Notes under the pieces: generated by a model | The model's database searches: none | Seen by the model: only the letters and a program-made list of their open reading frames with translations | Told to the model about the DNA's origin: nothing | From: Maricaulis sp963975345 | GTDB lineage: Bacteria > Pseudomonadota > Alphaproteobacteria > Caulobacterales > Maricaulaceae | Length of the DNA stretch: 64,000 bases | Direction: 5' to 3' | NCBI RefSeq assembly: GCF_963975345.1 | Contig: NZ_CAXBGE010000007.1 | Span: 1-64,000 of the forward strand | In this document: positions 8,607 through 17,737 of the stretch, one piece after another | How positions within the stretch are numbered: the first letter of the stretch is position 1 | Layout: each line of letters starts with the position of its first letter | Position numbers and translations under genes: made by a program

Positions 8607-9893
8607 CTATGGCGTTTTCGGCGCCGGTGTTCCGAGCAGGCTGCGGTAGCGCGCGGCGACATCGCCGAGATTGATCTCGTTGAGAAAAGTCGAATAGGCC
8701 AGATAAGACAAGAGATAACGCAGATCCGTTGCCCAGGGCGGCATGAAGGTCGGCTCGGCGATCAGGCCCTGTTCGCGCAGCATTTTCATCGCTTCCAGAT
8801 CGGCCAGATCGATCTTGCCGACGAAGAGCAGGCGGATGAAGGCTGGATCGCCCGCCCTCACCGCCGTGCGAAGATAATTATGCACTTCCAGCAGCCCGCC
8901 GAGATAGATCGAATCCTTGGTGCAGGGTGCACCGCCGCCAACCAGACCGCCGCGCACGACCCGGCGCGCATTCTCGAACGCCTCAATCGGGGCGTCCTGG
9001 CCGCCGCGCTCGCGGAAGAACTCAAATAGTTGAATGAAATCGGCGCCCTCGGTCGCCATATCAATCGCAATGGTCCGGTCCGCCAAGCGCCGGAAGCGGC
9101 GCGGATCAAGGGCACCGGAAATGAACTCCGCGAACACGGCGAGACCTTCCTGGGTCCGCGCATTGCCCGGATGTGCCTCGCCGAGGATTGGAAACCGGCT
9201 CTGGGCGGCGCCATTCATATTGGTCGCGATATGGATCAGCGCTTCATGTTGCAGCAATTGCGTCACGTCGAGATCGGAGAAGGCCGCATCAGCCCGTAGC
9301 TTGATATAGTCGCGCCCGGCCGCCGCCTTGGCCGAGACATTCAGCGTCACTTCGACCTGAGGTGCCGCTTGGCCGAAAAAGCGCGGCAATTCCGCATCGA
9401 GCCGAGCTTTGAGGTCGGTGGCGCTGAGACGTTCCGGCGGTTCGAGCCGGATACTGCCCTCCTCGAAATCCGCCAGCAGTGTGTCGAGCCGGCGGGCGAG
9501 ATCGAGTGCATTGCGCTTGCCATCGGCGATTGGCGTTCGGGGATCGCCATACAGGGCGCGCGAATGGGTGTGGAAGGTCTTCGTGCCAGTATTGGCCAGC
9601 AGGGCAGCGGTCTCAGCCGTCGTATCAGCCAGCCGCCGCAGCCAGTCATGCACCGGGCTGTCGCCATCAATCAGGGCGCGCGCCGCTGCGACACGCTCCA
9701 GTGAGGGCGCCGGATCGATGCGCGGATAGACCGGCTTGGGAAGTTCGCGCCCGCCGGCGGCAAAGAATGCATCGGCATGAGAGCGATCCCAAGCGATGGT
9801 CTTGAGCACCGGTAAGCGGTCTTCGGCTTCCAGCAACAGCCAGGCCGCGCGCGAAAGGCGCTCGACTTCGGCCTCGGGCAGCCCGTTCGACAT
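8607..9893 (-). CDS. DUF1704 'QEGLA-motif' putative metalloprotease
   Basis: A 428-aa protein of the DUF1704 family (annotated elsewhere as flavohemoglobin expression-modulating QEGLA motif protein). The HEALIH helix (216-221) is a gluzincin-like zinc site, and TQEGLAVFAE (247-256) supplies the family-naming motif and probable third ligand. No signal peptide is present, so it is likely cytoplasmic. Its ATG overlaps the stop of the upstream cyclophilin (TGATG arrangement at 9893), so the two are co-translated. Family members are related to the eukaryotic tubulin carboxypeptidase MATCAP. The bacterial substrate is not known to me. Confidence 0.85.
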   Translation of the reverse strand: MSNGLPEAEVERLSRAAWLLLEAEDRLPVLKTIAWDRSHADAFFAAGGRELPKPVYPRIDPAPSLERVAAARALIDGDSPVHDWLRRLADTTAETAALLANTGTKTFHTHSRALYGDPRTPIADGKRNALDLARRLDTLLADFEEGSIRLEPPERLSATDLKARLDAELPRFFGQAAPQVEVTLNVSAKAAAGRDYIKLRADAAFSDLDVTQLLQHEALIHIATNMNGAAQSRFPILGEAHPGNARTQEGLAVFAEFISGALDPRRFRRLADRTIAIDMATEGADFIQLFEFFRERGGQDAPIEAFENARRVVRGGLVGGGAPCTKDSIYLGGLLEVHNYLRTAVRAGDPAFIRLLFVGKIDLADLEAMKMLREQGLIAEPTFMPPWATDLRYLLSYLAYSTFLNEINLGDVAARYRSLLGTPAPKTP

Positions 9894-10813
9894 CAGTTCA
9901 CGCGCCGGGCCTGCGCCGGGATGTGGCAGGCCTCGATCACCGGTGGCGGCGTTTCGAAAAAGAACTCGGCGGTGCGATTTCGCCGCGCCGTCTTGAGGTT
10001 GAAGAAAGCCTCACTGTCGGTACGCATGATTTCATAGACCGGGCGCTGATCCTCCGGCAGATCCGCCGCGATATGCATCGACAGGATCTCATCGCGCATC
10101 GCCGGATCGGCGATGACACCGGAATTGACCATCGGGTCGCCGCGATTGAGCGCCTGGACATGATCCATGCCGTCAATCACCCGCCCGAACAGGCTCATGA
10201 TGCGGTCGAGATGACGCGGCCCCTGCCCGATCACGATGTAGAATTCGACATCGCCGGTATCGGGACCATTATCGCGCGCCATCCCCATCGTGCCGGGACA
10301 ATGGATCAACCAAGTCTGCGAGCCGTCATCATTCTCGGCCGCCGGAAACCCGTTCACATGCCCGACCACGGGCGCGTAGAGATCATCATCAATCATCGGC
10401 GTGAAGACGATGCCCGCGCTGGGCCGTACAAACTCACCCTGCAGCGGCGGGTATTGTGGCAGCTCCACAGAATCCGCCTCTTCGCCGCGCCCGCCTTGGG
10501 CGACAAAACCATCGATCACACGATAAAAGGTACGCCCGTCAAAAAACCCGTCGCGCACCGCCTGGCGCATCCGCGCCGCATGATGGGGGGCAAACTCGTC
10601 GGAGAGTTCAACCGTGACGGTGCCGTGACGGGTCTCGATCAGCAGCAGGTCTTCGGGGTCAGCGACGCGCCAGGTCGGAATGCCAGTGAAGTCGGGAATC
10701 GCGACCTCGGCCATCGCCTGTTCGGCCTCGTCGGGGATCGCCATGTCGTTTCCGGCGTCCGGCGAGCAGGCTGCAAGCGCCATCAGGCTGAGTCCAAATA
10801 TCAAACTGCGCAT
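9893..10813 (-). CDS. Cyclophilin-type peptidyl-prolyl isomerase lipoprotein
   Basis: A 306-aa exported lipoprotein (signal ends LMALAAC) with a cyclophilin domain at about residues 55-225. Family landmarks include the ETRHGTVTVEL strand, FAPHHAARM, DGFFDGRTFYRVIDGFVAQGG, GTMGMARDNGPDTGDVEFYIVIGQGPRHLD and LFGRVIDGMDHVQALNRGDP. An insert of about 30 residues separates the FVAQGG and MGMAR blocks. It should catalyse cis-trans proline isomerisation on envelope proteins. The ATG at 10813 has GGGGAG six bases upstream; the TTG one codon earlier is less likely. The C-terminal 70 residues are unassigned. Confidence 0.9.
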   Translation of the reverse strand: MRSLIFGLSLMALAACSPDAGNDMAIPDEAEQAMAEVAIPDFTGIPTWRVADPEDLLLIETRHGTVTVELSDEFAPHHAARMRQAVRDGFFDGRTFYRVIDGFVAQGGRGEEADSVELPQYPPLQGEFVRPSAGIVFTPMIDDDLYAPVVGHVNGFPAAENDDGSQTWLIHCPGTMGMARDNGPDTGDVEFYIVIGQGPRHLDRIMSLFGRVIDGMDHVQALNRGDPMVNSGVIADPAMRDEILSMHIAADLPEDQRPVYEIMRTDSEAFFNLKTARRNRTAEFFFETPPPVIEACHIPAQARRVN

Positions 10814-10904
10814 CAATCACTCCCCACCCAAGCCAGTCGCACCTATTCGAGACGGTCACGAAGCGGGCGTCAATCGCCTTGCCGGATGGCCAAGGACGTA
10901 CCGC

Positions 10905-12614
10905 CTATTCCGAGCCACCGAAGCGATCTGTCCAGGCCGCGATATCATCTTCTTCGATCTTCTTGAACAGGACGTCCGGCGGCTCGACCGACAGGCCGAC
11001 CGGCAGCGCCGTCAGCATCGATTTGGCATCGCCCTGCGGCCAGGCGCGATGCGCGTCGGGGATGGAGAGCGCATCGAGGATGACCTTGGCAGAGACCGGA
11101 ATAATCGGCTGCGCCGCGCTGGCCATGATGCCCATGTAGTTGAGCGCCGTACGCACACCGATTGCAGCGCCCTCAGGGTCGGTCTTGAACTTCGTCCAGG
11201 GCTCGGCGCGGGTGAGGTATTCATTGCCGAGCGCCCACAGGCCGCGCACTTCAGCGGCTGCCTTGCGGAACTCCATCGCTTCGAAATTGGCGGCAGCCGC
11301 TTCAAGTCGGACGGTCATCTCAGCCGCCAGCCAATCCTCATTCTCGCCCCATGTGCCGCCCGCTGGCACAACGGCCTCGAAGCGGGACTTGTTGAAGCGC
11401 AGGACGCGGTTGACGTAATTGCCCAGCACATCGGCCAGGTCCTTATTGATCACCGACTGGAAATGTTCCCAGGTGAAGGCGGCATCCGAGCCCTCCGGCG
11501 CATTGGCGGTGAGATACCAGCGCCAATAATCGCCCGGCATGATCTCGAGCGCCTGGTCCATGAAGACGCCGCGCTTCTCCGAGGTCGAGAATTTGCCGCC
11601 ATACCAGGTCAGCCAGTTAAAAGCTTTCAGCTTGTCGACCGTCTTCCACGGCTCTTCCGAACCGAGAATGGTCGCCGGGAAGCTCACCGTGTGGAAGGCG
11701 ACATTATCCTTGCCCATGAATTGGACATAGGTGACATCGCCGGCGCCCTTGTCGGTCCGCCACCAGCTCTCCCAATCGGCACTATTGAGCGCGGCCCATT
11801 CGGCCGTTGCCCCGAGATAACCGATCGGCGCGTCGAACCAGACATAGAAGACCTTGTTCTCAAAGCCCGGACGCGGCGCGCCCTGGCGAGCCACCGGCAC
11901 GCCCCATTTCAGATCGCGCGTGATCGCCCGGTCGCGCAGGCCTTCATCGAGCCATTTATAGGCGATGGATTTGGCCAGCGATGGCCAGCCGGTCGAGGCA
12001 TCGACCCAGGCGCGGATGCGGCCTTCCATCTTGGTCTGCATCAGATGCAGATGCTTGGTGCCGCGCACTTCGAGATTCTTCGAGCCGGAGACTTTCGAAT
12101 AGGGCTCGATCAGATCGGTCGGCTCCAGCAAGCGGCCACAGCTGTCGCACTGATCCCCGCGGGCGCGTTCAAAGCCGCAATGCGGGCACGTGCCCTCGAC
12201 ATAACGGTCCGGCAGGAAGCGGTCATCATCGATCGAGAAAATCTGGTGTTCGAGCACTTCCTCAATCAGGCCGCGATCTTCGAGAACATCGGCGAAATGC
12301 TGGGTCAGCCGCGCGGTTTCCGGATTCGAGGTGCGGCCAAAATAATCATAGCTCAGCGAGAACCCCTCGCCGGCCTGTCTTTGAATTTCGTGTTGTTCAT
12401 CGCAATAAGCGCGCACATCCATGCCCGCCTCGTTCGCAGCCAATTCGGCCGGCGTACCGTGCTCGTCGGTGGCGCAGATATACAGAACCTCATGGCCAGC
12501 CAGCCGCTGGAAGCGCGCATAGACATCGGCCGGCAGCATCGAGCCCGCCAGATTGCCGAGATGTTTGACCCCATTGATATAGGGCAAGGCGCTGGTGATC
12601 AGGATACGGGCCAT
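10905..12614 (-). CDS. metG: Methionyl-tRNA synthetase
   Basis: A 569-aa class I synthetase that charges tRNA-Met in the cytoplasm. The HIGH-type signature is KHLGN (17-21). A four-Cys zinc knuckle lies at C143, C146, C156 and C159. The KMSKS loop is the variant FSTSEKRGV (342-350), as usual for the archaeal-like MetRS group. The C-terminal anticodon-binding helices lie at about 400-555. The EMAP-like dimerisation domain of E. coli MetG is absent. ATG at 12614 begins MARILITSALPY, the normal family N-terminus. Confidence 0.97.
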   Translation of the reverse strand: MARILITSALPYINGVKHLGNLAGSMLPADVYARFQRLAGHEVLYICATDEHGTPAELAANEAGMDVRAYCDEQHEIQRQAGEGFSLSYDYFGRTSNPETARLTQHFADVLEDRGLIEEVLEHQIFSIDDDRFLPDRYVEGTCPHCGFERARGDQCDSCGRLLEPTDLIEPYSKVSGSKNLEVRGTKHLHLMQTKMEGRIRAWVDASTGWPSLAKSIAYKWLDEGLRDRAITRDLKWGVPVARQGAPRPGFENKVFYVWFDAPIGYLGATAEWAALNSADWESWWRTDKGAGDVTYVQFMGKDNVAFHTVSFPATILGSEEPWKTVDKLKAFNWLTWYGGKFSTSEKRGVFMDQALEIMPGDYWRWYLTANAPEGSDAAFTWEHFQSVINKDLADVLGNYVNRVLRFNKSRFEAVVPAGGTWGENEDWLAAEMTVRLEAAAANFEAMEFRKAAAEVRGLWALGNEYLTRAEPWTKFKTDPEGAAIGVRTALNYMGIMASAAQPIIPVSAKVILDALSIPDAHRAWPQGDAKSMLTALPVGLSVEPPDVLFKKIEEDDIAAWTDRFGGSE

Positions 12615-12733
12615 AGTTGGTGCTTCTTCTTTGCGGCGGAAGTCGTGTATGTTTATTCGCCTGAAGCGCGAGTATCAAAACCCGCGCGCAGGATGGCAGA
12701 CATAGCTGTCCTTTCATGGGGAGGAAATACCCA

Positions 12734-13177
12734 ATGCCGCGCATTTTCGGTCTCAATATCATCGCCGTGCTGGTTTCAGCCATCGCGCTCTATTTCGTCG
12801 GTTTCCTGTTTTACGGCCTGTTCTTCGCGGATCTCTGGATCGGGCTTCAAGGCTTCACCGAGGCACAAATCCTCGAAGCCGATGAACACATGGCCCTCGG
12901 CATGGTGCACGGCTTTCTGATCTCGCTGGTCACGGCCACTTTCATCGGCTTGGCGCTGAAGCGGTTTGGGGCTGACGGCATGATGCCTGCGATCCAGGGC
13001 GCGGTCCTGCTCTGGGCCGGTTTCGCCCTAACGACGCTGGCCTATGGTTTCGTCTATGCGATGCAGCCCTTCATGCTGTTCGTGCTCGACGGCTCCCACC
13101 TCCTGGTCGGCTTTATTGTCGTCGCTGCAGTGCAAACGGCGCTGGACGGCGTTGGCGTCAAGTCCGAATACGCCTGA
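12734..13177 (+). CDS. DUF1761-family small membrane protein
   Basis: A 147-aa protein with four predicted membrane helices (about 3-27, 50-72, 80-104, 112-135). It resembles the DUF1761 family by the short N-terminal LNIIAVLVSAIALYFVGFLFYG helix followed by a soluble loop, then HGFLISLVTATFIGLAL. The start chosen is ATG 12734, because GGGGAGGA lies eight bases upstream; the ATG at 12716 sits inside that ribosome site. Function is unknown. It is divergent from metG and upstream of mprF with 95 bp between. Confidence 0.75.
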   Translation: MPRIFGLNIIAVLVSAIALYFVGFLFYGLFFADLWIGLQGFTEAQILEADEHMALGMVHGFLISLVTATFIGLALKRFGADGMMPAIQGAVLLWAGFALTTLAYGFVYAMQPFMLFVLDGSHLLVGFIVVAAVQTALDGVGVKSEYA

Positions 13178-13272
13178 TACCAAACGCGCGGGGCCCGACG
13201 GGTTTCGCGCGTTCGCCACGACGCAGACAAAAACCGGCTTCGGGCTGGGCTTCGACAGTCAGGAATCACGTC

Positions 13273-15927
13273 ATGACCGACACCCAGGCCCCAGGCAAAA
13301 CCGGGCCAAGCCAAGTCAAGCGAACGCAAGCTCCAGCGGACCCCAAGTCGGGTTTCCTGCTGCGGCGGCTGGCACCGTTGGCCGGCCTGCTCGTCTTTGC
13401 GGCGGCGCTGTGGACGATCCACAATGAAACCGGCCATCTGCATGTTCGCGATATCGCGGCCAGTTTTCGAACCATCGCCTATAGCGATATCGGTTTCGCG
13501 GCCGCACTGACCTTCGGCAGCTATCTGATGCTGTCGCTGGCTGACTGGTTTGCGCTGCATTATTCCAGCGCCCGCCTGCCCTGGCACAAGGCCGGCCACG
13601 CGGCGACGCTCTCCTATGCCGTCTCGAATGTCGTCGGCTTCGGCCCTTTGACCTCGACCGCCGTGCGTATCCGCCTCTATTCCGTCTGGGGCATCGATAC
13701 CGGCACGGTCGCGATCATCACCGTGATCACAGCCGCCAGCCTCTATCTCAGCGGCGGCGCGGTGGCCGGGGTGGGCCTGATCCTGCGACCAGCCGAGATC
13801 GCCGGCTTCTTCGGCGGCCATCCCGCGCTCTACCAGGTCCTGGGCATTGTTCTGGTCGCACTGCTCGCCGCCGCGATTGTGCTGGCCTTGCGGCTCAAAG
13901 CGCCGATCAATTGGCGCGGCCTGACCATCACCGCGCCGCCGCGCTGGGTGCCCGGCTTGCAAGTCCTCGCCTCGATCACCGACTGGTTGCTCTCGGCGGC
14001 TGTGATCTGGATCCTGCTGCCCGAAATGGTGCGGCCCGATCTGATCGCCTTCCTGCCGCTCTTTATCCTGGCCGGCCTGTTTGGCGCCCTCAGCGGCCTG
14101 CCCGGCGGCATTGGAGCCTTCGACGCCACCCTGATCCTGGTCGCACCGCCCGGAAGCGAGGCCGCCTACGTCGCCGCGCTCGTCGTTTACCGCGTGGTCT
14201 ATTTCGCCGGCCCCTTGCTGGCTGTCGGGATCGCCACCGCTTGGTCGGTGCGGCGCAAAATCCCCGCGACGGCCATCGGCGCCCAGACCGCCTTCGCCTC
14301 GGTCGCGAAAATGGTCGCGCCGCCGGTCTTCGCCCTGCTGACCTTCCTGTCCGGCGCGATGATGTTGTTATCGGCGGCAACGCCCGATCTCGGCTCGCGC
14401 CTGCGCGCCCTCAATGACTGGCTGCCGCTGGGCGTGATCGAGGCCTCGCATTTTGCCGCCAGCTTGGCTGGACTGATCCTGCTCTTCCTCGCCAGCGGGC
14501 TCTACCGGCGCCTGCACCGGGCCTGGACCGCGACGCTCGCTCTGAGCCTTGCTGCCGCAGTGCTGGCCATACTGCGCGGCCTGCACTGGAGCGATGCGAC
14601 CTGGCTCCTGACCCTGTTCACCCTGCTCGCCCTGTCCGGCCCCGCCTTCTACCGCCGCGCCGAGGCCGGCAGACTCCGGCTCGGGCGCGAATGGACCGCC
14701 GCCATTCTCGCCACGCTTCTGCTGGTTGTCTGGGTCGGCTATGTCTCCTACCGGCACATCCCCTATCACGACGAATTATGGTGGAGCTTTCTGATCCGCG
14801 GCGATGAATCGCGCACTTTGCGGGCGATCAGCGGCGCCATCATCCTGTTCTTCCTGATCGCGATCTGGCGCTGGCTTGGCAGCAGGCAGGCAACAACAGA
14901 CCCGCGCGCGTTGGACGCGGCATCAACGGCAAGTTTGAGGCAGGTTCTCGCCAGTGCAACGGTCAGTCATCCCGACTCCAATCTGGCCCTGCTCGGCGAC
15001 AAGCGCTTCATCTTTTCGCCCAGCGGAAAGAGCTTCATCCAGTATGGCATTCGCGGCAATAACTGGATCTCGATGGGCGAACCCACTGGAGAGACGAACG
15101 AAATCAAGGCTTTGCTCTGGGCCTTCCGCGAAGCCGCCGATCTCGCTGGCGCCCGTCCGATCTTCTACGCCGTGCGCGAATCTGCCCTCGGTGATCTGAT
15201 CGATCTCGGTCTAGTGGCCCAGAAAATTGGTGAAACCGCTTTGATTTCATTGGTAAATTTCGGAATTGAGGGCCCCAAACGCGCCGAATTGCGCCAAGCC
15301 CGCAACCGCGCCATCCGCGACGGCGCCAGCTTCGAGATCCTCACCCCCGACGAGGCCGCGCCCCTGATGCCGGCTCTAAAAGACATTTCAGATGAATGGC
15401 TTACCGGTCATGGCGGCGCCGAGAAAGGCTTCTCCCTCGGCCGTTTCGACGAAGCTTACCTGGCCAATTTCCCGATTGCTTTGGTGCGAATGGCCGGCGA
15501 ACCGATCGCCTTCGCCAATCTCTGGACAACCCCCGATCGCCGCGAATTTTCCGTCGATCTGATGCGTCATGCCGAGGGCTCACCGCATGGGGTGATGGAC
15601 TATCTCTTCACCGAACTGGGCTTGTGGGGCAAGGAAAATGGCTATGCCGTCATGGACATGGGCATGGCACCGCTGAGCGGCCTGGAGGCCCACCGGCTGG
15701 CCCCCCTGCTGACGCGGCTCGGCACCTTCGTCTATGAACGCGCCGGCAGCCTTTACGGCTTTGACGGCCTTCGCAAATACAAGAATAAATTCCTGCCCGA
15801 CTGGGAACCACTCTATCTCGCAGCACCAGGCCGGATGATGCTACCCGCCGCGCTCGGCGATGTTGCCCTGCTCACGAGTGGCGGCCTGCTCGGCCTGTTC
15901 GGACGCGGCCGCGCCCGCGCCGACTAG
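13273..15927 (+). CDS. mprF: Bifunctional lysylphosphatidylglycerol synthase/flippase (MprF-like)
   Basis: An 884-aa integral membrane protein with the two-part MprF architecture. Residues of about 25-530 form about 14 hydrophobic helices (flippase), including the family segment SGLPGGIGAFDATLIL and repeated PLLAVGIATAWSVRRK-type helices. Residues 555-870 form the DUF2156 GNAT-like synthase domain that transfers an aminoacyl group from tRNA to phosphatidylglycerol; KRFIFSPSGKSFIQYG, NWISMGEP, MDYLFTELGLWGKENGYAVMDMGMAPLSGL and YKNKFLPDWEPLYLA are typical. The product is expected to make the envelope less anionic and raise resistance to cationic peptides. Which amino acid is used cannot be read from sequence. 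Its stop overlaps that of the convergent hydrolase gene by four bases. Confidence 0.92.
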   Translation: MTDTQAPGKTGPSQVKRTQAPADPKSGFLLRRLAPLAGLLVFAAALWTIHNETGHLHVRDIAASFRTIAYSDIGFAAALTFGSYLMLSLADWFALHYSSARLPWHKAGHAATLSYAVSNVVGFGPLTSTAVRIRLYSVWGIDTGTVAIITVITAASLYLSGGAVAGVGLILRPAEIAGFFGGHPALYQVLGIVLVALLAAAIVLALRLKAPINWRGLTITAPPRWVPGLQVLASITDWLLSAAVIWILLPEMVRPDLIAFLPLFILAGLFGALSGLPGGIGAFDATLILVAPPGSEAAYVAALVVYRVVYFAGPLLAVGIATAWSVRRKIPATAIGAQTAFASVAKMVAPPVFALLTFLSGAMMLLSAATPDLGSRLRALNDWLPLGVIEASHFAASLAGLILLFLASGLYRRLHRAWTATLALSLAAAVLAILRGLHWSDATWLLTLFTLLALSGPAFYRRAEAGRLRLGREWTAAILATLLLVVWVGYVSYRHIPYHDELWWSFLIRGDESRTLRAISGAIILFFLIAIWRWLGSRQATTDPRALDAASTASLRQVLASATVSHPDSNLALLGDKRFIFSPSGKSFIQYGIRGNNWISMGEPTGETNEIKALLWAFREAADLAGARPIFYAVRESALGDLIDLGLVAQKIGETALISLVNFGIEGPKRAELRQARNRAIRDGASFEILTPDEAAPLMPALKDISDEWLTGHGGAEKGFSLGRFDEAYLANFPIALVRMAGEPIAFANLWTTPDRREFSVDLMRHAEGSPHGVMDYLFTELGLWGKENGYAVMDMGMAPLSGLEAHRLAPLLTRLGTFVYERAGSLYGFDGLRKYKNKFLPDWEPLYLAAPGRMMLPAALGDVALLTSGGLLGLFGRGRARAD

Positions 15928-16769
15928 GCCTTCAAGCCTGTCATCGTCCGGATCGTCGCAGCGATCCGCGCCGCATGCTCAGGATCGAGCACGGACGTAT
16001 GGCTCTGGTCCGGCCAAGCCTGCAGCTCGTTGAACTGTCCCCTGGCCGCCGCAGCCCGCACCAGGCCAGCATTTTCACCGCCATCAGCGCGACTGGCAAA
16101 CACCGCCACCGGCAAATCCGCCGCCGCTTGACGATCAAACAACGGGTCATTGGCATTGAACCCCGTCATCTCGCGGCGTGAATGCGACCAGTGGGTGCGG
16201 GCATCAAACACATGCCGCTTCTCGCGCGCCCGCTCTGTCGGCAGGCCGAGATCATCGCGCAGCGCTCCGGCCACCAGTCCGACCAGTCCCAGCCCCGCCG
16301 CCAATTCGCCAGCCCGCAAAGCCAGGGTAAAGGCGTGCAAATGCCGGGCAGCCACCGTTTGGCGATAGGCATGCGGATGCAGCGCATCGACGAAAACCAG
16401 GCCGGCCAGCTCGTCGGGATGAAGGTTGGCGAAGGCGTGCAGGCGCAATCCCGCCATGGAATGACCGACCAGCAACCAGGGCGGCGGCAGCTCAAGCGCC
16501 ACTAAAAGCCCTCGCATATCAGCGACATGCCAGGCCGGCGACAACACCGCATCGCGTGGTGCCGGATCGCTGAACCCCATGCCGGCACGGCCATAAAGCA
16601 GAACCTGGTGGTCGGCCTTCAGCGCCTCCTTCAGCCACCAGCCATCGGCATACATGCCAAAGGCGCCATGATCGAAGACCACCACCGGCGCCCCGAGCGG
16701 CCCTTCCAGGCAGGCATGCAGTCGCCGATCAGCATCGATAGCGACGAGCGGGAAAGGCGCATTGATCAT
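15924..16769 (-). CDS. Alpha/beta-fold hydrolase
   Basis: A 281-aa alpha/beta hydrolase. The oxyanion-hole segment is DHGAFG (33-38), the nucleophile elbow is GHSMAG (Ser104), and the likely catalytic His is in DQSHTSV (His257). The acid is probably an Asp near residue 229. There is no signal peptide, so it is cytosolic. The substrate is unknown. It is convergent with mprF and shares a four-base CTAG stop overlap. Some MprF loci pair the synthase with an alpha/beta hydrolase that cleaves aminoacyl-lipids; here the orientation is opposite, so a link is only a guess. Confidence 0.82.
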   Translation of the reverse strand: MINAPFPLVAIDADRRLHACLEGPLGAPVVVFDHGAFGMYADGWWLKEALKADHQVLLYGRAGMGFSDPAPRDAVLSPAWHVADMRGLLVALELPPPWLLVGHSMAGLRLHAFANLHPDELAGLVFVDALHPHAYRQTVAARHLHAFTLALRAGELAAGLGLVGLVAGALRDDLGLPTERAREKRHVFDARTHWSHSRREMTGFNANDPLFDRQAAADLPVAVFASRADGGENAGLVRAAAARGQFNELQAWPDQSHTSVLDPEHAARIAATIRTMTGLKA

Positions 16770-16906
16770 CGCTCATGCTAATCCCGCCACCTTGCCTGCG
16801 GCAATCAAATTTGTGATCGCGACCCGACCCACACACAGACCATTGCAGCGAAGCCTTGTGAGATGTCCCGGCTGCGGCTATCAGGTCGCCAGACGATCGA
16901 AATCGG

Positions 16907-16982
16907 GCCGGCTTAGCTCAGCTGGTAGAGCACCTGATTTGTAATCAGGGGGTCGGGGGTTCGAGTCCCTCAGCCGGCACCA
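16907..16982 (+). tRNA. tRNA-Thr (anticodon TGT)
   Basis: A 76-nt tRNA with encoded CCA. Acceptor GCCGGCT pairs with AGCCGGC, the D arm is normal, the anticodon stem is CCTGA/TCAGG with loop TTTGTAA, and the T loop is TTCGAGT. A roughly 100-bp segment including this gene (16888-16988) has a degenerate copy at 21534-21633. Confidence 0.97.
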
Positions 16983-17168
16983 TTTCGAACGCCCAGACTA
17001 TCGTCGAGCATCGACGCATCTTGGATTATTCCTGGCGAGCCTCTCGGGGGCTGCGACGCTCCCTGGCGCTGGCGAATGCTAGCACTGCAGGTGTCGACTG
17101 GCCGGACCGGTCGCCCCCATGTCTCCCCCATACCGCCGCTGCATTAGGCCATCGAATGCAGCCCGACA

Positions 17169-17195
17169 TGTAACCTTTCCGAACCTGGGCGCGAA
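17169..17195 (+). promoter_or_regulatory. SigF-type ECF promoter for thioredoxin-ccdA
   Basis: TGTAACC (17169-17175), 16 bp, then CGAA (17192-17195). The identical two-part motif with identical spacing lies in front of sigF and of the bufferin gene in this window, and it agrees with the SigF consensus known for Caulobacter. It lies 77 bp upstream of the thioredoxin ATG. Confidence 0.8.
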
Positions 17196-17271
17196 ACTGT
17201 TGGAACTGGGCTGGAATGGCCATCCCGTGGCACCGCTATGTCTGGTGCTTCCCGCGACTTTGGAGACACCG

Positions 17272-17712
17272 ATGAAACTGACGCTGCCCGCCATGATCCT
17301 GTTCGCCACCGTGTGTTTTGCCTCCCTCGGGGCCGTGGCCTCTGCCAACGGCCTGATTTTCAGCACACAGAACGAGATGACCAATGAAAGGTCGACGCCG
17401 TTTACCGCCGAAGCCTTCGCGGCAGCGCAGGCCGCAGGACAACCCATTCTGGTCGATATTTCAGCGACCTGGTGCCCAACCTGCCGGCGCCAGGGTCAAG
17501 TGATCGCGCAACTCCTCGACAGCGGCGAATTTGCTGACCTGGTCATCCTCGAACTCGACTGGGACAGCCAACGCCGGATCGCACAGTCCTTCGGCGCGAT
17601 GCGGCAAAGCACGCTGATTGTGTTTCGCGGTGAGGACGAAGTCGCCAGAGCGATCGCCGTAACCAGTGAGCACGACATCCAGTCGCTGCTCTCACAGGCC
17701 TATGCGAACTAA
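17272..17712 (+). CDS. Secreted thioredoxin-family protein (CPTC)
   Basis: A 146-aa exported thioredoxin-fold protein with a Sec signal peptide (about 1-26). The redox site is ATWCPTCRRQ (C68, C71), similar to DsbD C-terminal / TlpA-like periplasmic reductases. The cis-Pro loop is reduced, with MRQSTLIVF following the normal beta3 position. The start at 17272 has GGAG upstream and restores the signal peptide; the longer frame to 17119 would overlap the promoter. It is followed 25 bp later by ccdA, so the pair probably transfers electrons from the cytoplasm via CcdA to this periplasmic thioredoxin. A SigF-type promoter lies upstream, suggesting induction by metal or oxidative stress. Confidence 0.88.
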   Translation: MKLTLPAMILFATVCFASLGAVASANGLIFSTQNEMTNERSTPFTAEAFAAAQAAGQPILVDISATWCPTCRRQGQVIAQLLDSGEFADLVILELDWDSQRRIAQSFGAMRQSTLIVFRGEDEVARAIAVTSEHDIQSLLSQAYAN

Positions 17713-17737
17713 GCCACGGATCCGGAGACTTTAGAAT

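Noticed and set aside
10680..12920. 746-aa plus-strand open frame opposite metG
   Set aside because: Lies wholly antisense to a clear methionyl-tRNA synthetase and has the skewed composition of a GC-rich shadow frame.
17026..17223. Minus-strand frame between tRNA-Thr and the thioredoxin gene as a transposase remnant
   Set aside because: No recognisable transposase motif; the region is better explained by the SigF promoter and leader.
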